Shown piece after piece: positions 43,819 to 51,791 of a stretch of 64,000 bases of DNA (position 1 is the first letter of the stretch; each line of letters starts with the position of its first letter). Under the pieces are notes generated by a model. The model was given only the letters and a program-made list of their open reading frames with translations. It was not told the DNA's origin and ran no database searches. The position numbers and the translations under genes are program-made. This DNA is from Halobacteriovoraceae bacterium (GTDB lineage: Bacteria > Bdellovibrionota > Bacteriovoracia > Bacteriovoracales > Bacteriovoracaceae). The DNA is taken from contig PASP01000011.1 in assembly GCA_002712005.1 (NCBI GenBank), positions 62,001 to 126,000 of the forward strand, written 5' to 3'.

Positions 43819-44439
43819 CTAGAAAGAGATTCCATTCTGATTGCAAACGCTACGTGACCAAACGATCTCTGGAGACAATGAGATTGAAATAATATTCTTC
43901 TGGTCGATACTGAGTTCAGCTACTTTAAAGTTAAAAATCTTAGTACCTCCTTCAGAGAGGCTAAGGGTTGCTAGAATATCAAGGGAAGACATTTGATATT
44001 TTCCTTTCCCTTCAGCAAGGGTACTGGTGGTAAGCTTTGTGTTTTTCTTAACTTCGTAAAAGGTAACAACTCCTCCTTTAAAATAAAGAACTTCATATGT
44101 GGAAATATTACCATTGTTGTCTTCTTCTACCTCTGAGCAAAAATATTTGCCATCAATATCAAAGGAGGTTTTCATGAGAAGTTTATCTGCAGATTCACTA
44201 ATTTTAGATGGAGCATTATCGCTAATAGAAATACTTGTTGGAGAAGGAGAACTAAGGGTGCCGGCCCTTGATTCGAGTTCAGAGATTCGAGCAAGTAAGC
44301 TTTGAGTAGAGTTTTCCAAAAGATCAATTCGATTATTGGTTTCTCCATTTAGGTAAAAAAGAGCACCTGAAATAATAAAGAGAAATAATAGAGCGATAGT
44401 CATAATACTGCTGGGTTTATTTTGATTCTTTTTGGCCAT
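43819..44439 (-). CDS. Membrane-anchored protein with coiled coil, unknown function
   Basis: A 206-residue protein from the ATG at 44439: basic N-terminus, one membrane helix near residues 12-32 ('IMTIALLFLFIISGALFYL'), then a heptad-like stretch 'RIDLLENSTQSLLARISELE', a Ser/Pro-rich linker, and a globular domain of about 130 residues with Cys in 'GKYFCSEVEED' and 'SRSVCNQNG' that may form a disulfide in the periplasm. A longer in-frame start at 44517 is possible but adds a second hydrophobic segment. It ends 6 bases from the convergent carbamoyltransferase operon. Confidence 0.6.
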   Translation of the reverse strand: MAKKNQNKPSSIMTIALLFLFIISGALFYLNGETNNRIDLLENSTQSLLARISELESRAGTLSSPSPTSISISDNAPSKISESADKLLMKTSFDIDGKYFCSEVEEDNNGNISTYEVLYFKGGVVTFYEVKKNTKLTTSTLAEGKGKYQMSSLDILATLSLSEGGTKIFNFKVAELSIDQKNIISISLSPEIVWSRSVCNQNGISF

Positions 44440-44627
44440 GGAGTGCTCGCTTTTGAGTTCTAGAACAATAAATTTAATAAATAATATCAGCTTAATTTTA
44501 GCATAGTTATGGCCCATTGCGCATTAATAGTTGGATCTTTAATCGTTTAGACACGGAGCAAATTCAAGAAAAAGACCTGAAATCGAGTATTTTCCTAAAA
44601 AATTAATTTTTTCTACTAAGACCACCC

Positions 44628-44655
44628 TTGACACTGGTTCAACCGATATTAGATT
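44628..44655 (+). promoter_or_regulatory. Probable groESL promoter
   Basis: A perfect TTGACA at 44628-44633 is followed after 16 bases by TAGATT at 44650-44655, 70 bases before the groES start. No CIRCE element (TTAGCACTC-N9-GAGTGCTAA) is visible. A 9-base direct repeat GTGTTGCGT at 44656-44664 and 44698-44706 follows the -10 region and could be an operator, although this is only a sequence coincidence so far. Confidence 0.55.
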
Positions 44656-44725
44656 GTGTTGCGTAAGTTTTATTTAATAAATTAACCATGCAACCGTGTG
44701 TTGCGTTAGAAATGGAGGATACGTT

Positions 44726-45013
44726 ATGCAGGTAAGACCTTTGCAAGATCGCGTACTCGTTGAGAGACTTGAAGAAGAAACAAAGACAGCTGGTGGAATC
44801 ATCATCCCAGACAATAATAAAGAAAAGCCAGCTCATGGAAAAATCATTGCAGTTGGACCTGGTCGTACAAGCCCTGAAGGTAACACTATTAAGCTTGGTG
44901 TTAAAGAAGGGGAGACTGTTCTTTTCGGTAAGTATGCTGGAACAGAAGTTAAAGTAGAAGGAAAAGAGCTTCTCGTTATGAGAGAAGACGATATCCTAGC
45001 AGTACTTGGATAA
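44726..45013 (+). CDS. groES: Co-chaperonin GroES
   Basis: A 95-residue co-chaperonin: '[27 protein letters not shown]' near the start, the mobile loop region '[17 protein letters not shown]', and '[36 protein letters not shown]' near the end, all standard. I chose the ATG at 44726, which has GGAGG eight bases upstream, over an earlier in-frame ATG. It caps the GroEL ring during ATP-driven protein folding. groEL follows 41 bases later in the same operon. Confidence 0.98.
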   Translation: MQVRPLQDRVLVERLEEETKTAGGIIIPDNNKEKPAHGKIIAVGPGRTSPEGNTIKLGVKEGETVLFGKYAGTEVKVEGKELLVMREDDILAVLG

Positions 45014-45042
45014 GACCTCATACATAATAAAACTATAATTAA

Positions 45043-46704
<1,662 letters not shown>

Positions 46705-46744
46705 TAAAAAAATGGAGTGCCGCTAGGCAGTTCAGTTTTAGAAG

Positions 46745-46771
46745 AGGCCTTGCTAATGCAAGGCCTTTTTT
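46745..46771 (+). terminator. Intrinsic terminator of groESL
   Basis: AGGCCTTGC (46745-46753), loop TAAT, and GCAAGGCCT (46758-46766) form a perfect 9-bp stem followed by T5. This is a classic intrinsic terminator for groEL. The same hairpin read from the other strand has AGAA after it, so it works best on the plus strand; the small minus-strand ORF ends inside its T-tract. Confidence 0.93.
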
Positions 46772-46874
46772 ATAATCCTTTAGGTCTAACTTTTCTAAAT
46801 TCTAATTTTCTAAAATCTTCTTCTGTTTCTTGAGCTTTAAGTAGAGCAAAAAGCCATTTAAAAATTTTTTTCAC
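46770..46874 (-). CDS. Candidate small basic protein, 34 residues
   Basis: A minus-strand frame from GTG at 46874 encodes 34 residues: a basic, aromatic start 'MKKIFKWLFALLKAQETEED' and a basic tail with 'KLEFRKVRPKGL'. An AAAGGAG ribosome binding site sits 8 bases before the GTG, which is better than many annotated genes here. The predicted N-terminus is an amphipathic or short membrane-active helix. It shares its end with the groEL terminator. No homology can be judged at this length. Confidence 0.45.
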   Translation of the reverse strand: MKKIFKWLFALLKAQETEEDFRKLEFRKVRPKGL

Positions 46875-46983
46875 CGTAAAATCTCCTTTAAACTATTTTG
46901 GCCATTATCATAAATAGCTTAAAGAAATAACAATGAAGATCTTCTTAGTATTGTGAAGAGAATTTTATGTATTTCAGGAATCT

Positions 46984-47073
46984 ATGAGAGTTAAATTTAA
47001 GTCAATTATCCGTGAAAGCTCATCTTTAATCTTCTGCATAGGAGCAATAGCTGTTATACTTTTAGGGTTTTAA
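46984..47073 (+). CDS. Candidate single-helix micro-protein, 29 residues
   Basis: The ATG at 46984, with AGGA five bases upstream, opens a 29-residue frame: a basic start 'MRVKFKSIIRESSSL' and a hydrophobic end 'IFCIGAIAVILLGF'. That is the plan of a membrane micro-protein. It lies 25 bases before the signal peptidase gene. It may instead be a chance frame; codon count is too low to decide. Confidence 0.3.
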   Translation: MRVKFKSIIRESSSLIFCIGAIAVILLGF

Positions 47074-47098
47074 ATAAATGCTTTTAATAGGGATTACA

Positions 47099-47837
47099 AT
47101 GAATTGGGATGCTCAAAAGATAAAAAAAAGAGATTATTTCGTATATTTTGATTTTTGTAGGTGTTTTTGGATTTAAATCAAGCTTCTTTGAACCCAATCA
47201 TATTCCCTCTGGTTCAATGCTTCCCACCATGGCCATTGGAGACTTTATTATTGTTAATAAAATGTCTTATGGTTTTAAGCTTCCTTTCTTTGAGTGGTTT
47301 GGTGATCCCGTTTATGTAACAGATTTTAAAGAGCCTGAGCGCGGCGATATCATGGTTTTTGAATTCCCAAAAAATCGTGACATTCTCTATGTCAAAAGAC
47401 TTGTTGGATTACCAGGGGATACGATTGAAGTAATGGATAATCAGGTTTTTATCAATGATAAAAAAGTAACCACTGAGGACGTCACTCCTGAACAAGCTAA
47501 AGAGTTCATGGAACTTTATGATGATAAGGGACGCCCTTTAGATATGAAATTCGAAAAATTTCACAACGGAAAACTTAAGCATATTGTAGCCTATAATGAA
47601 GCCCAGTCTATTCATCTGAGTCAACCTAAGAGAACGATCCCTGAGGGACATTATTTTATGATGGGTGATAATAGAGACTTTTCTTCAGACTCTCGTCGTT
47701 GGGGATTTGTTAAGAAGGAGCATATTAGAGGAAAGGCATTATTTGTTTGGTTTAATATGGTTTACCCGTGGTCAGATGAGCCTTTTCATTTTAGACCTGG
47801 TCGTATCGGAACAACATTCTATAACGGTGTAGAATAA
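47099..47837 (+). CDS. lepB: Signal peptidase I, frameshifted near the start at an A8 run
   Basis: The ATG at 47099 (with AGGGA upstream) begins 'MNWDAQKIKK' and reaches a run of eight A (47122-47129). Dropping one A joins it to the long downstream frame, giving 'KKEIISYILIFVGVFGF', the expected N-terminal membrane helix. The body has the catalytic Ser in 'NHIPSGSMLPTM', the Lys in 'DILYVKRLVGLPGD', and 'FMMGDNRDFSSDSRRWGF'. Corrected length is 245 residues. As written, only an internal TTG at 47148 could start, without most of the helix. Because LepB is normally essential, a sequence error or slippage at A8 is more likely than gene loss. Confidence 0.85.
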
Positions 47838-47838
47838 T

Positions 47839-48864
47839 TCAATCAGAGCGATTTCTTTTTTTAAAGCGAGCGAGTGCAAACTCTTTGGCCAAGGGATCAC
47901 ATCCTGTGTACTCGCCCGTATTGATATAAGCGCTCCCTGAGCTTCTTGAGCAGTCGGTTATAAGCTCACAGTCTTGGCATTTTTTAAAGTCGGTATCTTG
48001 TAAGTCACGAATTCTCTTAAATACAGGTGAATCATTCCATATTTTTACAAGAGAAAGAGAGTGTATATTACCAGCAGGAATAGGGGATCCAATGCATGGG
48101 TATACGTCTCCTTGATGGCCAATCCCAATAACCGTTTTTGCACATCCACACATCAAAGCTTTATCGGGGTTTTTATGATTAAAGTACTCTTTATAAGGAC
48201 CATCAAGTAGCTTCTCATATTGATCTTGAGTGATAGCAAGTGTTTGAGAAGCCATTGTTTTATCATACCTATCCGTTATCTCATCACTGATCTGGTATGG
48301 GCAATCTAGAGACTTAGCTAATTGAATAAACTGATCAAGATATTCCACATTCTGGCGATGTAGAATAATTCCTAAGTTAACAACAATTCCGGCTTTTTTT
48401 AAAGAATGAATTCCTCGAAGGGTTTTTTCATAACCTTCCTTTCCAGTAAAATCTAAGTACTGTTTTTCATTCACACCATAGAGGCTGATATCAAACTCTT
48501 TCACTCCTAAATGATAAAGCTCTTGGGCTCTTTTCTCTGATACCAAGGTCGCATTCGATTTAATACGAATATGAAAATGATATTTCATTGCAAAGAGTAT
48601 GACTTCGTTTAAATGAGGATAGAGTAATGGCTCTCCACCAGTAAAGGCCAGGGAAAGTGCTCCAATCTCATAAAGTTCATAAATCGTTCTCTTTACGAGT
48701 TCGGGGGGGAAGGATTCCTTTTTTTGGCTTGGTAAGGACTCTCGATCGAAATTGTAGCAATGCTTACATTTCAAATTGCATGACTGAGTCAGCTCTATTG
48801 TAGAAAAAAGAGGTTGGAAAATTTGTCTTGCAGATTGAATTTTTCGATCGAGAACATTTGCCAT
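47839..48864 (-). CDS. Radical SAM/SPASM maturase of a candidate RiPP locus
   Basis: A 341-residue enzyme. 'ELTQSCNLKCKHCYNFDRE' (C-x3-C-x2-C) is near residue 25, 'LSLAFTGGEPLLYPHLNEV' binds SAM, and the C-terminal SPASM cysteines are 'ALMCGCAKTVIGI', 'VYPCIGSP', 'KKCQDCELITDCSRSS' and 'TGCDPLA'. This PqqE-like plan is usual for enzymes that modify peptides guided by a PqqD-like partner, encoded just upstream. The ATG at 48864 lies one base after the PqqD stop (TAATATG), so it is preferred over the in-frame start at 48909, which would overlap that gene by 44 bases. Confidence 0.88.
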   Translation of the reverse strand: MANVLDRKIQSARQIFQPLFSTIELTQSCNLKCKHCYNFDRESLPSQKKESFPPELVKRTIYELYEIGALSLAFTGGEPLLYPHLNEVILFAMKYHFHIRIKSNATLVSEKRAQELYHLGVKEFDISLYGVNEKQYLDFTGKEGYEKTLRGIHSLKKAGIVVNLGIILHRQNVEYLDQFIQLAKSLDCPYQISDEITDRYDKTMASQTLAITQDQYEKLLDGPYKEYFNHKNPDKALMCGCAKTVIGIGHQGDVYPCIGSPIPAGNIHSLSLVKIWNDSPVFKRIRDLQDTDFKKCQDCELITDCSRSSGSAYINTGEYTGCDPLAKEFALARFKKRNRSD

Positions 48865-48865
48865 A

Positions 48866-49144
48866 TTAATCTTTATGGGGGGCTGGACAAATGATTGCGA
48901 GATCTTCAAGTTCTTTAAGGAACTTGAAGAAATCGTTTTTTACTTCAGGGGTATCTCCATACTGATTTAACAGTAGCTGAAGAATTTGTTGAGTCGAAAC
49001 TCCTTGGTAAATTTTCTCAAAAATATAACTACCAATTTGATTGAGGTCGTGGGCTGCTTGTTTACCGTTACTGTCAAGTATTAGGATTTCATTTTGAATG
49101 AAGCGCCAAGAGATTTTAGAGTTTATACTATAGTAAGTTTCCAT
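48866..49144 (-). CDS. PqqD-like RiPP recognition element protein
   Basis: A 92-residue protein: 'INSKISWRFIQNEILILDSNGKQAAHDLNQIGSYIFEKI' gives the beta hairpin and first helix, and 'GVSTQQILQLLLNQY...FFKFLKELEDLAII' the winged-helix part, as in PqqD proteins that bind leader peptides. I chose the ATG at 49144; the longer frame to 49204 adds a non-family extension. It is paired directly with the radical SAM gene. Divergent from it, 35 bases away, starts the nucleotidyltransferase gene. Confidence 0.82.
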   Translation of the reverse strand: METYYSINSKISWRFIQNEILILDSNGKQAAHDLNQIGSYIFEKIYQGVSTQQILQLLLNQYGDTPEVKNDFFKFLKELEDLAIICPAPHKD

Positions 49145-49179
49145 AAGGTAATGATAGATAAAATGAGAATAGAGGTAAA

Positions 49180-50085
49180 GTGAAAGAAGTCTTAGCTTCC
49201 CCATTGTTTAGAGAAATTTCTTTGTTGCCAGAGAAAAGAAGAGAAACTGTACTCAAAGAACAAGGAATTGAAGATTTTTTCACAATTCATTTTTTTAAAA
49301 AAGAATCTCATTCTCAGCTGAAGTACAGGAATGCTCTACTATTAGAGACTGCGTATGAAATTATGGAGGTTCTGAAAAAGGGAAATGTTAATTTTTGTTT
49401 TATCAAAGGCATAGTTTTTCTGGAATCACTTTATCCTAGTTTAGAAGATCGCTTTCTCAGCGATATTGATATTCTTGTCTCTGAAGATCAGTTTGAAGAA
49501 GTAATCTCATTGGTAAAACATAACTTTCCTGAAGCTGATGTCTCTAGAGGCTCTTGGGTTGGCGATGCCCATAAGGTAGAGGTTCAAATTTCAAATGAAT
49601 ATAACTTAGAAATAACAGTAGAGTTTCATAGCAAACTCTTTTGGCATACAGACTTTTGGGGAACCAGTGAAGTTGTAAAAGATAAAGGTCTTTATAGACC
49701 AAAAGATGAGGATCACTTCGTTTATTTAATCTATCACTATGCCTTTCAACATAATTGTCAGAAGTTGTATTGGTTACTGGATATACTATATTTCTATCAG
49801 GAAAATAAAGACCAGCTCGATTGGGGATATATAAATAAGAAAATTAAAGAGATTAAAATTGTAAGATCATCCTTATTTGTAAAGAAAATACTGTGTCGAG
49901 AGTTTGGAATCAATATGTCACAGTTAAATGGACAAACATGGATTCCTTTTTATAGAAAGTACTTATTAGAAGCCAACCAGAGAAGTTTATATTATCTTTT
50001 TTTAAAGTTTTTTTTAAAAGATAAGATTTTTAAGCAGGGGCTCTTTTACTCGATAAAATGGTTAAAATATTACAGAAAAGAATAA
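49180..50085 (+). CDS. NTP_transf_5-type nucleotidyltransferase
   Basis: A 301-residue protein with 'FCFIKGIVFLESLYP' near residue 68 and 'LSDIDILVSEDQFEEVISLV' near residue 92 (D-x-D metal site), followed by 'EITVEFHSKLFW' with the third acidic residue. This is the 'uncharacterised nucleotidyltransferase' family that is frequent in lasso-peptide and PqqD-type RiPP loci. The GTG start at 49180 follows AGAGG. It is on the opposite strand to the other genes of the locus and its 3' end overlaps the peptidase gene by 56 bases. It may nucleotidylate the peptide or a phosphorylated form of it. Confidence 0.82.
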   Translation: MKEVLASPLFREISLLPEKRRETVLKEQGIEDFFTIHFFKKESHSQLKYRNALLLETAYEIMEVLKKGNVNFCFIKGIVFLESLYPSLEDRFLSDIDILVSEDQFEEVISLVKHNFPEADVSRGSWVGDAHKVEVQISNEYNLEITVEFHSKLFWHTDFWGTSEVVKDKGLYRPKDEDHFVYLIYHYAFQHNCQKLYWLLDILYFYQENKDQLDWGYINKKIKEIKIVRSSLFVKKILCREFGINMSQLNGQTWIPFYRKYLLEANQRSLYYLFLKFFLKDKIFKQGLFYSIKWLKYYRKE

Positions 50086-50440
50086 CCGATTTAATGAGTT
50101 TACGGGTTAGGCTTGAGGATTGAGAGTTATATTGATTAGAAAGTTTCTGTATTGTATTTTTAAAGAAAGGAAATAAAGCATAATTTATGTCGGCTCTACC
50201 TAGGATTGTTATAGTGCGGTCATAATACAAAGAATTGTCACCCTTCGTTACCCCTGAAGCAAGCTTTCTATGAATAACTATTTCTCCACTCTCATGGCAT
50301 TTCACACAAACAATATCACCTACAGTTGATTCAACTTGTGTTTGTATTGTCACAACATCACCATCCCTTAGTAAAGGCCACATACTGCACCCTTTAACTT
50401 TAATGGTGAAGGGTTTTAGTTCGGGTTTAACTGATTCCAT
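50030..50440 (-). CDS. S24/S26-family (signal-peptidase-like) protein with His in place of Lys
   Basis: A 136-residue protein. 'IKVKGCSMWPLLRDGDVVTI' carries the Ser nucleophile near residue 19, and 'IVIHRKLASGVTKGDNSLYYD' the second box, with His where bacterial LepB has Lys; this resembles SipW/ER-type signal peptidases. It lacks an N-terminal membrane anchor but has a basic, hydrophobic C-terminus. It may remove a leader from the candidate precursor or be a diverged, non-proteolytic member. Its start overlaps the kinase gene end by 25 bases, so it is co-translated. Confidence 0.75.
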   Translation of the reverse strand: MESVKPELKPFTIKVKGCSMWPLLRDGDVVTIQTQVESTVGDIVCVKCHESGEIVIHRKLASGVTKGDNSLYYDRTITILGRADINYALFPFFKNTIQKLSNQYNSQSSSLTRKLIKSVILFCNILTILSSKRAPA

Positions 50441-51306
50441 ATGTCTTTTCTTTTGGGAAAGTAGAGATTTTCAATTTCTTTAAGATGAGTAATACGATCT
50501 GCAAAAGCAAGAATCTGTTCCTCTAAAGTGATATCAATATTCCCTAGAGGAAGATTGGCAAAGGTTGCTAGAAGGAATTTTAATTGGTGGATTTGTGCAA
50601 CTTTTTCAGTGCTATAAAGGTCGCTTTGTATGAGCCAGAAAATGGATTTGACGGGGTATTTTCTATCAAGGCTCACTTGAGGCTTATAGAGACCTCCGAC
50701 TCCCCCTGGTGAACAGAAGAGTTGTCCATTTTCAATGTGGAGGACATTCATATCATCAGATAGTATTTTTCTAGGTGAGGCGAGTTCTGTAATTGTCGTT
50801 TTTCCAGCTCCACTTGGGCCAAAGAAGAGAAAAGCCTCTCTTTCGTCTTTAGATAGAATTGCAGAGCTGTGAATCATGGCCTTGTTTAGTGGAAGTAACT
50901 GAGGTGAAAGATACCATCTAAAAAAGTTATGAAGTCCATCATCAAGTTTTGCTTCGAAGGCCGTGTATGTAGTTTGTGAACCTTTTTCATAATGAGCAAT
51001 AAAGTCTCTTTGAATAATATAACCGTGATGAAAATGTGTAAGAGAAGATTTCTCATTGTCGAAAGGTTCTGCTTCTGACCACTGGGCAACATCAAAATGG
51101 AATATAGATTGAGCCCTCGGGTTTGGCTTGGTTAGCCAATCAGACGGGATATATTCTTTTAGTTCTTTAATGAAGTCTTGGTTGTCGGAGTGAAAAGAAA
51201 TTTCTATTTCATGAAACCTAAAAGAGAGTTGATAGAAAGTTTGATTATTCTGGGATCTTTGAGCTTGGAGATATTCTATCTTTTTTTCAAAAAGCTGAAG
51301 ATTCAT
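50416..51306 (-). CDS. HPr-kinase-like (HprK) protein, candidate peptide kinase
   Basis: A 296-residue protein with the P-loop 'AFLFFGPSGAGKTTITELA' near residue 165, preceded by 'LNKAMIHSSAIL' and followed by 'RKILSDDMNVLHIENG', the HprK/PEPCK-type acidic motif. The ATG at 51306 overlaps the stop of the precursor gene (TAATG), so translation is coupled; the ORF start at 51333 would run into that gene. In paeninodin-type lasso peptide clusters an HprK-like kinase phosphorylates the C-terminal serine of the precursor. Here the linked peptide also ends in serine. Confidence 0.8.
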   Translation of the reverse strand: MNLQLFEKKIEYLQAQRSQNNQTFYQLSFRFHEIEISFHSDNQDFIKELKEYIPSDWLTKPNPRAQSIFHFDVAQWSEAEPFDNEKSSLTHFHHGYIIQRDFIAHYEKGSQTTYTAFEAKLDDGLHNFFRWYLSPQLLPLNKAMIHSSAILSKDEREAFLFFGPSGAGKTTITELASPRKILSDDMNVLHIENGQLFCSPGGVGGLYKPQVSLDRKYPVKSIFWLIQSDLYSTEKVAQIHQLKFLLATFANLPLGNIDITLEEQILAFADRITHLKEIENLYFPKRKDIWNQLNPN

Positions 51307-51518
51307 TATGAATTTAAGCGGTTTGACCGGCAAAAATTTGGAGCACCAACTGAAGCTTTTCGTTTACCTGCAGTCGAACCATTACAAGATGCTGCAAAAG
51401 CCAATAGGTCTTGGCTTTCTATTTTAGGAGCATGATAAGTGGCAGGCAATTTCGCCTTGTCATCCTGAATATCATTTTCCCTATGTTGTTCATTTAAATC
51501 TTTATTCTTAACACTCAT
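51306..51518 (-). CDS. Candidate RiPP precursor peptide, 70 residues
   Basis: The ATG at 51518 opens a 70-residue peptide. A charged leader (residues 1-24) is followed by 'TYHAPKIESQDLLAF' (Tyr28, Pro31, Ile33), matching the YxxPxL/I leader motif that PqqD-like proteins recognise in lasso-type precursors. The core has 'ASCNGSTAGKRKAS' and 'NFCRSNRLNS', that is Cys45, Cys63 and a C-terminal Ser70. Cys-x-x-Gly-Ser-x-Ala resembles a repeated element in PqqD/HprK-linked peptides. No good ribosome binding site is visible. Its stop overlaps the kinase start codon. An upstream extension to 51587 is unlikely, as it adds a Cys-rich, non-leader segment. Confidence 0.7.
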   Translation of the reverse strand: MSVKNKDLNEQHRENDIQDDKAKLPATYHAPKIESQDLLAFAASCNGSTAGKRKASVGAPNFCRSNRLNS

Positions 51519-51791
51519 ATTAAAACTATAACATAGCTGAGGAGATAAAGAACAAGCAAAAAGATAGGGCATTCTTGCCCAAAACACTTAAATATAAAGC
51601 TTTCTTAATAAGTTCCTCTTAAATGTGATGATAATTTTACTAAAGAAGATCTTTCTTCCTAGTAGGAGAAAGTCAATTAATTTCGATAACTTATAGTTCC
51701 GAAACAGATCTTGCGAAAATTAATCCCTCTCCAGAATAGAAGAGAACTTAGATAAAATAATAATTAGAGGTTTAAAGGATAAAATAACCAA
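51519..51791. other. Divergent intergenic region before the large protease gene
   Basis: This region of 273 bases separates the minus-strand precursor gene from the plus-strand protease. It contains a short palindrome GGGCATTCTTGCCC at 51567-51580. AAAGGAT lies about 8 bases before the protease ATG and serves as its ribosome binding site. I see no convincing RNA gene or further ORF here. Confidence 0.4.

Noticed and set aside
51306-51587. A 93-residue version of the precursor starting at 51587
   Set aside because: The added 23 residues are hydrophobic and Cys-containing with no ribosome binding site. The internal ATG at 51518 gives a standard charged leader with the YxxPxI motif.
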